Origin: Halichondria panicea
Taxonomy: Eukaryota > Porifera > Demospongiae > Suberitida > Halichondriidae
DNA: 64,000 nt
Reading direction: 5' to 3'
Assembly: GCF_963675165.1 (NCBI RefSeq)
Contig: NC_087382.1
Span: 3,945,963 to 4,009,962 of the forward strand
The position numbers were made by a program, and so were the translations under genes. How positions within the stretch are numbered: the stretch's first letter is position 1; the number at the start of each line of letters is the position of its first letter. Shown in pieces: positions 49,629 to 61,100 of this stretch. The notes beneath the pieces were generated by a model, which searched no databases, was not told the DNA's origin, and saw nothing but the letters and a program-made list of their open reading frames with translations.

Positions 49629-51636
49629 ATGCTGCTGAGAATGAGTGTCCATGTGTATGAGCTGCCTGTGTCTATGGCTGGGGAAGGTGAGTGGTATAAT
49701 AGTCAGTAGCTGCAGTTGAGAGTCCCAATGCTTGCAGCTCAGTGTACTGGTGTCTGCAGACTATGTGGTACAAGTGAAGATGGTATCTTACAGTCATCCA
49801 TCTAACACAGTTTCTGGTGGCCGATGTTGTGATTCTATCTATCGTGAACCATGTGATGGATGGGAGCGCTGTGACACCTACTTCATCTACTGCCTGATGC
49901 CACGTTTCAGTACTACTACTGAGTGTTCCAATAATGAGCCCAAATATACTGCAGTCAGTACCAATATCGAGGACGGGGTAGCCATTGATTTCTCACAACC
50001 TACTGTACTAGGACTCTCTAATCCATTCAATCTGACAGGAATATCAACAGCCTGGGAGGTAAATTAGTTACAATTAAACTGTATAGCAATTTCTCTTGTT
50101 ATTGCAGGGAGCTCAGCTTTACATACAAGTGCTGGATTTTGATACCGTTACATCAGATGATACTATTGTAAGGTATCGATTTGATCTGAGTCCCTCAGTG
50201 GGATCAACAATCATATCATCTAGATCTATAGCTAGATCATCAGATACTGGGGCTAGTATTGCTGTGAGTACTATTGTGTTGTGTGCTCCATTCTATTTTG
50301 GAAGCAGTTGTCAGTTTTTCAATTACTGTCAGTCCAATGCTGTCACATGCAGTGACAGAAGAATGTGTGTGAATGAAATCGACAGTAGCACTTGCAACTG
50401 TAACCCTCCCTACTTTGGTGCAAACTGCGAGCATCAAAACTTTTGCTACAACAGAAATTGTAACGAAAGAGGAACATGTACTTTTAATGGCTTTGATTCT
50501 ACACCTGTGTCTGCAATGCTGGCTATACTGGTGCTGATTGTGAGATGGATATTGATGAGTGCTTGCTAATGGAGACAGTGTGCAGTGGCCATGGTAACTG
50601 CTCTCATGGAATAGCCATCTTCACCTGCTCATGTGATCCTGGCTACACTGGACAGAGATGTGAGACTGACATTGATGATTGTGTGAACATAAACTGCAGT
50701 GGACAAGGCAACTGTACTGACAGAGTTAATGGCTTTGATTGTAATTGTTTCCCTGGTTATACTGATATCATTTGCCAGACTGACATTGATAAATGCGATG
50801 GAATAAACTGTAGTGGCAATGGTCGTTGTGTTGACATGGTGAACATGTTCCTATATGACTGTGAACCTGGCTACACTGGTGCTGATTGTGAGACCAACAT
50901 TGTGATTGTGTTAATAGGAACTGCAGTGGAAATGGTGTGTGTGTGGATGGTATCAACTCGTTCAGTTGTGAGTGTGTGTCTGGCTTCACTGGAGAGATGT
51001 GCAGTGTGGAGACACAAGGTAAACAACACTAACTTCCTTAACACACTTGACAGCTTATTTAGATGCTTGGTGAATGCTGCTGTATATGTTTATTCTTTTA
51101 GCATGTTTGCTTTCTATACTTCAGACGTGAGATCAGATGATGCAATAGCTACTACAGCAGGTGGAGTGGTGGGGGGACTAGTGGGCGTTGTGATGATTGC
51201 AGTTGTCATAGTCATTCTCTTTGTGATTATTGTCAAGAGCAAGAGAGAGTTATCTAAATACAACCGTAAGACTTTTTCAGTTGTGTGTACTGTAACTTAA
51301 ACATAACTTGTTTCTCTCCCTGCAGTAACTGTTAGTGGAGGAGGAACCGCCAACAATGACATACCATGTCAGAACAACGTGGTGTACGGTGTGTGTGAGA
51401 TGAACACAGCTCAACCTCAAACCAACACCCTCCCTACTGGCCTACCCCCGTCTTCTCTACAAGAGCAGGAGTATGGCCTCCCATTGTGTTCCCTCCCACC
51501 AGTGTACGAAAGTGTGGAGGCGAGGGACGAGAAACTCATGATAAATGTAAATGTTAGCTATGCAACCGTTGCCGAGCGTGGTGATGGACTGGGACAGACT
51601 GGTGACATCTATGATGATGTCAACATGAGGCAATGA
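49629..51636 (+). pseudogene. Notch-ligand-like copy 9 (tail type A), several frameshifts
   Basis: Exons: 49629-49686, 49738-50058, 50108-51018, 51125-51265 and 51326-51636 (TGA). The signal-peptide exon has lost 5 bp (GTCCATGTG for GTCCTTGTATTGTG); only a third ATG (49657) would restore the frame. EGF2 has a 1-bp loss (GATTCTACACC for GATTCCTACACC) and the last EGF another (ACATTGTGATTG for ACATTGATGATTG). EGF5 lost a cysteine (FLCDCEP to FLYDCEP). The helix and the tail with VSYATV are otherwise clean. Six EGF-like repeats. Confidence 0.75.
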
Positions 51637-51976
51637 CTTTAATTTACCCCAAACGCAATTACTGTACTAATATTAACCTCTTGTTATCTTAAGTGCTTGC
51701 TCGTCGTATATATGGTTTGCGGATCGTGCATGGTCATGTAGCTAGGGGGTGATTCATCTATTAATTTATGTAGGATGCAAGGTTATTGATGAACATCCTG
51801 TATGAAGACATGACTTCCCACTGGCTGCAAGTATAATTATATCCATGTGATTTATGCATCATATTGATTTATGCAAGAAGGGGTGCATATGACACAGTAC
51901 TAGCAGACATCTCTTCAAAATATTACATAGCTGTTAACATATCAAGCAAGATAGTTGCTGGCCATTGAACTACTGT

Positions 51977-54327
51977 ATGCTGCTGAGAATGAGTGTCCTA
52001 ATTGTATTGTGTATGAGCTGCCTGTGTCTATGGATGGGGAAGGTGAGTGGTATAATAGTCAGTAGCTGCAGTTGAGAGTCCCAATGCTTGCAGCTCAGTG
52101 TACTGGTGTCTGCAGACTATGTGGTACAAGTGAAGATGGCCTCCTACAGTAATCCATCCAACACACTCCCTGATGGTCAATGTTGTGATCCAGGCAATGG
52201 TGGAGGATGTAACGGAAAGAAGCGCTGTGACACCTTCTTCATCTACTGTCTGGTCCCACATTCCAGTACTACTACACAGTGTCCCAGTAATGAGCCCGGA
52301 TATACTGCAACCAGTGACCATATCGAGGACGGGGCAGACATTGATTTCTCACAACCTACTGTACTAGGACTCTCTAATCCTTTTAATCTGATAGGAATAT
52401 CACCAGCCTGGGAGGTAAATAATGATAGTAAAGCTAATTGTAGACTAATCAATTGTTATTGCATGCAGGGAGCTCAACTATACATACAAGTGCTTGATTA
52501 TGATACCCTTACATCAAATGATACTATCGTAAGGTATCGATTTGATCTGAATCTTTTCTCAGTGGGATCGACAAGCACATCATCTGCCACAAATACTAGG
52601 GCTATTATCGCTGTGAGTACTACTGTGTTGTGTGCTCCTTTCTACATTGGAAGCAGCTGTCAGTTTTTCACTCACTGTAAGGACAATGCTGTCACATGCA
52701 GTGACAGAGGAATGTGTGTGAATGAAATGGACAGTTTCACTTGCAACTGTGACCCTCCCTACTTTGGTGCAAACTGTGAGTATCAAAACTTTTGCCACAA
52801 CATATATTGCAACGAAAGAGAAACGTGTACCAATAATAATCTTGATTCCTACACCTGTGTCTGCAATGCTGGCTATACTGGTGCTGATTGTGAAGACATT
52901 GATGAATGTGAGGGGCAGAGCTGCAGTGGAAATGGTGTCTGTATGGATGAGGTCAACTCTTACACATGTGTCTGCAATGCTGGCTATACTGGTGCTGATT
53001 GTGAGGTGGATATTGATGAGTGCTTACTAATGGAGACAGTGTGCAGTGGCCATGGTAACTGCTCTCAAGGAATAGCCACCTTCACCTGCTCATGTGATCT
53101 TGGCTACACTGGACAGAGATGTGAAACCAACATTGATGATTGTGTGAATAGGAACTGCAGTGGAAATGGTGTGTGTGTGGATGGTGTCAACTCGTTCAGT
53201 TGTGAGTGTGTGTCTGGCTTCACTGGAGAGATGTGCAACACTGCAGGTATTGTAGTTCAAACTAATTCTGTTATAACTATACTGTAGTGTTATAGGTGGT
53301 GGTCCAGAGGGTATCACTCTGATAGGAGGAGTGGTGGGAGGTCTCCTAGTGCTGATGCTGATACTCCTGCTCTTGATAGTAGTCGTGGTGATGTGTGTAC
53401 GAAGAGCTCATGATCAGGGGAAGACCATTCAAGACACTCAGTTGCAAGGTAAGTTGTTTGTGCATGTATCTAACAGTGAAGTAGCTATACATGCACACAT
53501 GCATGCACTGTTTACATTTCACTAGTGTAGTTTACTTTACAATGTGATCTGAGTGTTTATGTTTCAGTATGCTCGAGCTCATGAAACGATTTACTAAGTT
53601 TGCATTTCTTAATTTAGCTGGAGACAACCCAGTGTATGGGATTTCTGAGAACAGAACAAACACCATCACTTCAGAAACAGCAGAGTTTGACAACCCAATA
53701 TATGGAAGCCGAGAATCATTCAACGATGCAGAATTGGTCAATCCAATTTATGGAGATGCAGATTTCGAAGATGTACCTTATGAATTGGCCCCTGCAGTAT
53801 CAGACTATGAGACACCTATTAGTATACGCAGAGCTCAGGGGAAGATCGTCATTGAAGACACTCAGTTGCAAGGTATAATTAAGTTGTTTGTGTACCTAAC
53901 ACATTGAAGTACAGTAGACTCTCGTTAATCTGGTCACCCTTGGGACCATGCAGCTTGGCTGGAATAGCGAGGTAAACGGAATAGCGAGTGGCCATACTTC
54001 AGGGTGAGTTTTGTGCAGTAAATATATAGCTAGCATTCCGTGCCAAGCCAAATGGCCGGTATATCGCGGTGGCTGTACTTTAGAGAGCCGGAATAGCGAG
54101 AGTCTACTGTATAGCTACACTCACAATCATGCACGTCACACTGTTTACATTTCACTAGTATATTGTTTACTTGTGATTGGAGTGTTTATGTTTCAGTATG
54201 CCTGAGCTCATGAATAGATTTGCTCTTGTTTTCCACAGGAGACACCATTTCCTATGTTCCTGGAGACACCGAAGACGTACCTTATGAACTGGCCCCTGCA
54301 GTATCAGACTATGAGACACCTGTATAG
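51977..54327 (+). CDS. Notch-ligand-like receptor ligand, copy 10 (tail type B), intact
   Basis: Six exons (51977-52042, 52094-52414, 52469-53246, 53296-53448, 53618-53872, 54239-54327) give 553 aa without a stop. The signal peptide has one extra residue. The MNNL-like domain is residues ~23-180, then CAPFYIGSSC (half-DSL) and five EGF-like repeats, two of them with a Ca-binding pattern (DIDEC...CMDEVNSYTC). The helix is ~397-423 (IGGVVGGLLVLMLILLLLIV). The tail includes NPVYG, NPIYG (twice) and two DVPYELAPAVSDYET blocks encoded by separate exons. Intron 2 is itself open in frame by chance. It is the last full member before the dynein fragment. Intron 5 carries a recent pogo-like MITE. Confidence 0.8.
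53912..54109. mobile_element. pogo-like MITE with TA duplication in intron of copy 10
   Basis: The ends CAGTAGACTCTCGTTAATC and GAATAGCGAGAGTCTACTG are inverted repeats flanked by TA (53910-53911, 54110-54111). The matching intron of copy 7 (GAAGTATAGCTATG) has the empty site. A longer relative in inverse orientation lies at 57269-57658. Confidence 0.75.
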
Positions 54328-54660
54328 TACGTACCTGTGTATGACAATAGCTAGTATAGAATGGAAGGCATGCAGAACAATTTCGATGTTGTGAATTCTC
54401 TTGTATAATTGCATTCCATCAGTTGAGAAATCAGCCCTTCCCCCTTTTGATTTACACCCACGCACAAATTGACATTGCAATTCACCATCTATTGTATAAC
54501 AGTAAACATCTCACAGTGTAACGTTTGTACAATCATGTATTATTTTTACACCATTATAATTATTTATTTGTAGACTGGTAATCACTTATAGACATTCACA
54601 ATCATATAATAGTTAAGTAATCGGGTTGCCACTAAGACTATATATCAATGTTAGCGTTTA

Positions 54661-54909
54661 CAGGAGCCCATAAAGAGAAGGAGCAGCTAACTACGGGGAT
54701 CACGTTTCGTAAGTGGTTATGACCGCATTTCCATATATGCAGAGTCACTATGTGGTTGAATCCCTACACGTGTTATACGCAATGCAGGGATGCGGTTTGC
54801 AAGCACTTAGTCGCTTCCATACAAGGAAGTGCGGTTTCACCGGCAATTACGAAACGCGATCCCCGAGTATACGTTGAAGTTAGCCGCTCCTTCTCTTTAT
54901 GGGCTCCTG
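54661..54909. mobile_element. Foldback/hAT-like short element at a dynein stop codon
   Basis: The ends CAGGAGCCCATAAAGAGAAG and CTTCTCTTTATGGGCTCCTG are perfect inverted repeats, with more pairing inside (GGGGATCACGTTTCGTA). They are flanked by GCGTTTA on both sides (54654-54660, 54910-54916). The CAGG start and 7-8-bp duplication suggest hAT ancestry. The duplicated bases include the minus-strand TAA stop of the dynein exon. Confidence 0.75.
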
Positions 54910-54913
54910 GCGT

Positions 54914-55617
54914 TTAGCTGTCAAGCTGACACAAAAGTGCCACCCCTTGTTCAACCCAGTGTTCCTCAGGCTTGTCAGTAGGGATCTTCATAGCGATGAC
55001 AAAGTTTGTAGAGTGGCCAGTAGTGGAGAGGGTACCTCTTTTGTTACTGGTTTTGTACACTGGGGCGGTGTAGGTGAGCTTGTCAGGATCTCATCTCTCT
55101 TGAGTGGCTTTAACCAGATCTGAACAGGGAGAGTCATACATCACAATCCTGTATGCAGCTACACACATACACGTGCATACACATCGACTCTATAGTACAG
55201 AGTGATGCCTTGCAACGCATCGAAATAAAAACTACAGGAATTTTAATAGACAAACATTAAGAGATTTGTGGATTTACAATTTGAAAGTTGTAAGTTTTAT
55301 TTGGTGTTAGTGAGGGCATAATTATTATTATAGGTAGGCCCATATATAGGATTTCAGAATGGTTAAATGCTAAAGTGTATAATGTAGCCAACCATAACTA
55401 TTGCTTTGGTGAGGTAAGCATACGAACGCAGTATGTACATAAGGTGATCATGATTGGCTGCACTTTCAACACTATAACTATAGCAACACAACCAATCTGA
55501 AATCCTCTGACTGTGCATGTATGTACCAAACGAGAGTACGTGCAAGTTCACTTACTTTAGGCATGGGGTCAGTGAGGATCTTTGGATGAGACTCGCCTAT
55601 TAGCTTAGTCTTTCTGC
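54914..55617 (-). CDS. Dynein heavy-chain C-terminal exons (axonemal inner-arm type), one frameshift
   Basis: Two minus-strand exons. 55556-55617 encodes [20 protein letters not shown]. 54914-55119 encodes [11 protein letters not shown], then after a -1 shift [20 protein letters not shown] and [20 protein letters not shown], ending [14 protein letters not shown] and TAA. These are hallmark segments of the extreme C-terminus of axonemal dynein heavy chains (DNAH3/7/12-like): GESxPKI, IWLKP, [20 protein letters not shown]. The exon 3' border GTAAGT and acceptor CAG fit. One base is missing around 55087, either a true frameshift or a sequence error. No further upstream exons were found to 58 kb, so this may be a detached 3' fragment. 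Confidence 0.75.
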
Positions 55618-57268
55618 CTCACCTAGCACACATACACACATACGCACATACACACCTATACAGGGACAAGAGCGTACTAACACTACAAGCTTATACTATT
55701 ATATAGGTAGAGGGAATGAATAATCTGTTAGTCACACTGCACAACTAATTACTAACCATCTTCAGGTTTGGTTGTGCATGCATGCACTCTTCATCCTACA
55801 TCTCTGAGTCCATTCCAAACAAATCGGTACATGGGTCTTGCATAGTTTTAATACAATTTATATACTTTTGCTTTTAGTGTCAAAGGTATAGAGAGCGATT
55901 GCTTACCTTAAGCATCAGAAAAGATACTATATATCCTGCATGTACTTGATTTCAGTTGTTTTGGAGGGTTTATTCAGTTTTTAGCCTGCATGAACAACCA
56001 TCAGTTTGAAGATTATTCTCTAGAGAGGAGAGTTGAGCAAGCTTAGAGCATGTTGATGATCTTCCAATGCTTCTCTTTAAGGTGTGTGTTAATCAGGTGT
56101 CTTAATCTCAAAAGTGTATACACTTTGGACTATACTACTCCGATGATGCTTTAAATTTGGGGGTAGATAAGTTCACGAGCTTTCACTATAGGGTTGATTT
56201 GATGTAAGACCATTGCTGATCTAGTCCACTGAGCTGTTTTGTTAGTTTTAATAGGGAGAGATTTGGGTTTGTCTTTTTGTAGTTAAAAAGAAAAATTTTT
56301 CTCCGCTGACTGTGGGGTAATTCCAACAAGATTCCAGAGATCTTATATAGATTCCACAACATTCTGTATGAGATTCCTGGCCGTTGCGGACCCCTCGCAT
56401 AATTTGTATGCAGGGAATATTTTTCAAATCTCTAAAATACCATCGTTTTTATTTCGAGGCTTGGTGGGTTTTCACCATGCATCTTCTATGGTTCCCCCAC
56501 CATGCATGCAGGAAGTGCATTTCTAGTAAGGGCTGCATATAGTTAAAAGCATCTATCCATGTGTATGATGTACCTAGCTTGCTATATAATAATTATTGTT
56601 GCAGTCACTGTAGCAGCCTCACAATTATAGCTATGCACTACAGTTGGAGGTTGCTAGTATACAAGGACTTGGCATGAGATAATGGCTACTGGGCAAGACT
56701 CAGGGTGAGAGAACATGCACACCACATAATATTATATTGTGGCATGTCGATATAATTATTACTGTTTGACTATAAGAAAATTACGCCCCATTGGAAAGGT
56801 TATAATTTGACCCTTCTTGGAATTAGTTAGCTGCATGCAAGAAATAAACCCTGGGCCCGTGTGTCACGATCAAACACCTGAACACTAGTAGAAAATAAAT
56901 GCCCCTCTGCTTAATATTTGAAATACGTATAATAGGCATAATATCTAGCTATAGGCACTTTGTTGGTGCTACATCGTTTTCCAATAATACTGCAATTTGA
57001 TTGGCTAAAGGAAGTGTTCTATCCCAACTTAGAAAATCATGTACTTACTTAGAAAATCATGTAGCAAAGAACATTCAAATCTGATTGGCTAGAGAGACTC
57101 ATGGTTGCTATGATCTAAAATGCTTAGACACTGTTTAGGAAGTTTCCACATAATTTAGAAGCCCTCGCGCAGGGCTATTAGAACCCTCACTACGTTTGAG
57201 ATAGTACAACCAGCCTTTTGGGCTGTAGAAACGTCCTAAAAACAGTGTCTATAAAATATAATTATTAT
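55618..57268. other. Intergenic, no supported gene
   Basis: Near 55990-56060, GAACAACCATCAGTTTGAAG and CATGTTGATG resemble the ligand upstream block in a decayed form. The rest is AT-rich with no open frame of note. Confidence 0.4.
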
Positions 57269-57658
57269 GTAGACTCTCGCTATTCCGGCTCTCTGAAGTA
57301 CGCCACCTCGATATACCGACCATTTGATTTGGCACGGATTGCTAGCTAGATATTTACTGCACAAAACTCACCCTGAAGTACGGCCACTCGCTATTCTGTA
57401 TACTGGCCAGTGCTGGCTGCCCCAAAGTAGGTTTTCAATGTACGTTTATTACGGCCAGATATGAAATTTTGGGTGTGGTTTGGCAGATAAAATGATTCAT
57501 TCCTTCATTATCCTCGAGACAAGAACTGCAAAATTAGTAATTACATTCGAGGTAAGGTCGTTTTTAAGCCACGGCTATTTCTTAAAATACAGCCAAACCT
57601 CGCTATTCCGGCCAGGCTGCACTGTTCCAAGGGTGACCGGATTAACGAGAGTCTACTG
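57269..57658. mobile_element. pogo-like MITE, longer relative of 53912-54109
   Basis: The left GTAGACTCTCGCTATTCCGG and right GGATTAACGAGAGTCTACTG match the two ends of the copy-10 element in inverse orientation. About 190 bp of extra interior includes a second internal CCTCGCTATTCCGGCC. TA follows at 57659. Confidence 0.65.
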
Positions 57659-57787
57659 TATATAGAGTCACCATGCACTCAGAAATGTCACGATGTTCAT
57701 TTCATGAAAATTGCTTTCACAGCATATGTATACAGCTATAGACTCGATCTGACAGTGAGCGCAAGTATATAATTATTGTTTCAGTAT

Positions 57788-57992
57788 ACCGTATAGCTGG
57801 TAAGTTTCGTGGGGTAAAAAATTCGTTCAACTCGAGAAACAGTGGTTTTCGTGAGTAAAAATTTCGTTTAGTCTCGTTGCCTGCACTGCATTCATACATT
57901 CAGGTAACCCACGCCTACGTTAAATTTCGTGGAGGTCAGCTTGCCCACAAAAATAACGAATATTTACCCCACGAAAATTACCCGCTATACGT
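57788..57992. repeat. MITE 'CCGTATAGC-GGTAA-TTTCGTGGGGTAAA'
   Basis: ACCGTATAGCTGGTAAGTTT and CGTGGGGTAAA at the left pair with TTTACCCCACG and AAAATTACCCGCTATACG at the right. Confidence 0.65.
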
Positions 57993-58195
57993 GACAGGCT
58001 CTGGGAAAACCAGACTATTGGAGCAGAATTTAGTATTGAGCTACAGCTAAATTTATGCCTACAGGGTAACTCACGTGCTGTATGTAGGACCCTGGGAGAG
58101 CAATTTCAGTCAGTTTTGGCACTTGTATTCATGGTATCATAGTGCAAGTAATTATAAGAATAATAATCACAGCTTACTGCTCCCAACTATTGTAG

Positions 58196-61100
58196 CCTAC
58201 AAGTCGAAGAGCAACTGGTAGTGGATTTGTGGGAGGCTGTTAGAGATGATGATGTCATCAAAGTGAGGTCCCTGTTGGAACAGGGGGCCAACCCCAATCA
58301 CCAACTGTATTGGAGGAAGGATTGGTGGAACATGCATATACTCCCTCCAGTACATGAAGCATGCAAGAAAGGCAATCTAGAGATCACCAAAGCACTCGTT
58401 AGTGGCGGAGCTGATATTAAGAGAGGTAATGAACTATACTGCATTTCACTGTGCTGTCAGGAAGGAAATAATTATGGAGCTTGTTGTGTTCTTGGTTATA
58501 TTAGTATTGGCCTCAGGCTATCATAAATTAATGTGAACTCTCACTGTTAATGTATACAACATGATTATTAGTTATACTGAAACAGGATTCCATGAGGTCA
58601 TGTATTTAACTTAATTAGTGTATCCCATGCAGCCTTCCCTTCCTGTTGGCCTATCCCATGCACTGACACCTTAATTCTCATGACCAGCTTTCTAATGTCA
58701 ATTATGACGTACATGTTTGAACAACATGACGTAAACTATATGCTAATTCTCGTGATGGAAAGTACAGGGCAGTGCAATGGCTAGTGCAAGTATTTTGTGT
58801 ATGATGCAATGACTCACTATAGTGATCGAAATACACACAGGTGAGAGGGATGGGAGTATCTTTACCCCACTGCACTTTGCTTGTTGGAGTGGACACAAAG
58901 ACACTGTACAGTGGTTGGTGGAAGAATGCAAGTGTGATGTTGGTGAGTAATTCTGTAGTGGGTATACTAACTGAATGGAAATGTGAGTTGTATCATGCAT
59001 GCATGCAGTCATGTATATAATAATGGCAACTGTAATACAATACACCACGGTTTGATTGTTGTGCTCCCTGAAGTACATGGTAACTGCATGTAACTCTGAT
59101 AATGCATGTATTGTAGGCATATTAATTGTACTCAGTATATGTGGTTGATTGTGTGCTGAATTTGAATGCATCATTACCGTCAGTATAATAATACAATACG
59201 TCTGTCCCTCATCACCTGTCCAGATGTGATTGATGTTGATGCCCCCACTCCTTTTGACTGTACAATACAGTATGGTTTTCATGAAGTTGTTGACTATCTC
59301 AATATAGTCAACAACTTCAAGTCTGAGCAAGCCCTTAATGAAGCCATGAAGGCTGGATTTGTCCGTGTGAAGACTACGAATATATTGTTCTTTGGAATGG
59401 CCGGTACTGGTAAAACCTCCACTAAGCATCTTCTTCTGGGACTGCCTCCTCTTGAAGATCGAAATAGCACTCCATTAGCTAGCACAGCAGAGAAGATATG
59501 TATTCGACAAATCCGTGACACTACAAAGCTGAAAATGGAAGCTCAAGAAGATCCCTCTAGAATATGGAGACCAGTATCTAGTGATGATCTACAACGCATT
59601 GTTGCTGATGTTATTAAATCTTATGTAACCAACTCAGATCCTAACTCTAAAGCATCTGCTATCCCACAAGAACTCAGCATTGCTCTGAAGCAACTTGAAT
59701 CTAGCAATGAATCGGGTACGCAAGTTGATGCAACTCCTTCGACTTCAAGAGCTAGTCCAATGGTAGCTGGAGCAAAAACAAGTAAACTTCTCAACACTGT
59801 TCGGAATGTAATGGAAAATATTCAGCAGTTTTGTGATGATGATCATACTGCACTTCAAGAAAAGTTTGAATCACATTGGATCTACATAATCGATAGCGGT
59901 GGGCAACCACACTTTCATAATTTACTTCCACTATTCATGCCCAGAATTTCTGTAGCTTTGTACGTTCTTCGTCTGTCTGACTGCCTAGACGATCATCCGC
60001 TGGTTGAATACTACAAGGACAACAAGCCAGTTGGTGAAGGTTTCAAGTCACATTTCTCAGTTCTGGATAACTTCAAGCATCTCGTGCAGTCAATTCAATC
60101 TCACAGTGAAAACTGCAAGCTTGTATGCATTGCTACTCACAAAGATTGTCAATCTGAATGCAAGGAAACATTATCTGACAAGAATATAACTTTGTTGAAC
60201 TTTGTGGAGAAGGATATTACTAAGAATTTGACCATGTTTTCTAATTTGGGCAAGAAAGAAATCATATTTCCTGTGGATTGCAAGCATTGCGATTCTGACA
60301 GTGAGAAAGTGGCAAAGACAATTCGTAAAGAATGTATACAATCTCAAGAGCTGAATAATAATGAAATCCTAGTTCCTTTATGGTGGTTTGTTTTGGAAAT
60401 TGTAGTCGAGAAAGTTTCAAACGATCATAACAGAAAAGTTTTAAGCAAGACCGAATGTGTAGAATTTGCGAAAGCATTTCAGAATTTTCACGAAGATGCA
60501 CTTGTTGAAGCCTTAAAATTCTTCCATGAGCATCACATATTTCACTACTATCCTGCCATTCTACCAAATGTGGTATTCTGTGATACTCAAGTGCTTCTTG
60601 ATAAAGTAACAGAGCTTGTCGAGTATGCTGCATATGTGCGAGGAAGTAATGATCCAGCATCTGGATGTGGAAACTGGTTAGATTTTATTAATAAAGGGAT
60701 TATTACAATTGAAATTTTATCTGAGAAATTTTTTGAAAAGCATTATATTGATGAACTCTTTGCACCTACGGATCTCATCAAAATATTCAAGCAGTTGCTG
60801 ATAGCCGCCCCATTTGGTTTATTCTCACTGGGGCAAGATAAGCGTTTCTATATGCCCTCACTTCTATCCCCATCAACTCAAGTCAATGACAAACGGGCTG
60901 ATTTGCTTAAGACTGGTTTAATCCCACTCGTTTTACAATTCAAAAGCAACTGGCAGTGCTGTGGAGTGTTTTGCTGTCTCCAAGTGTACTTAATTAAAGA
61001 ATGTGAATGGGAAATTGAAATGGAGGATTATCAGCCGAGTATAAACTTTGTACAATTGATTCATCAAAAGCGAGACTGTACTATCACGCTAATTGATGAA

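Noticed and set aside
54899..55123. 74-codon plus-strand frame
   Set aside because: The opposite strand encodes the dynein C-terminus, which explains the open frame.
58743..59429. 228-codon minus-strand frame opposite the Roco gene
   Set aside because: It overlaps well-supported ankyrin/ROC exons and their introns and has no recognisable motif.
60262..60660. 132-codon minus-strand frame
   Set aside because: Antisense shadow of the COR-like region.
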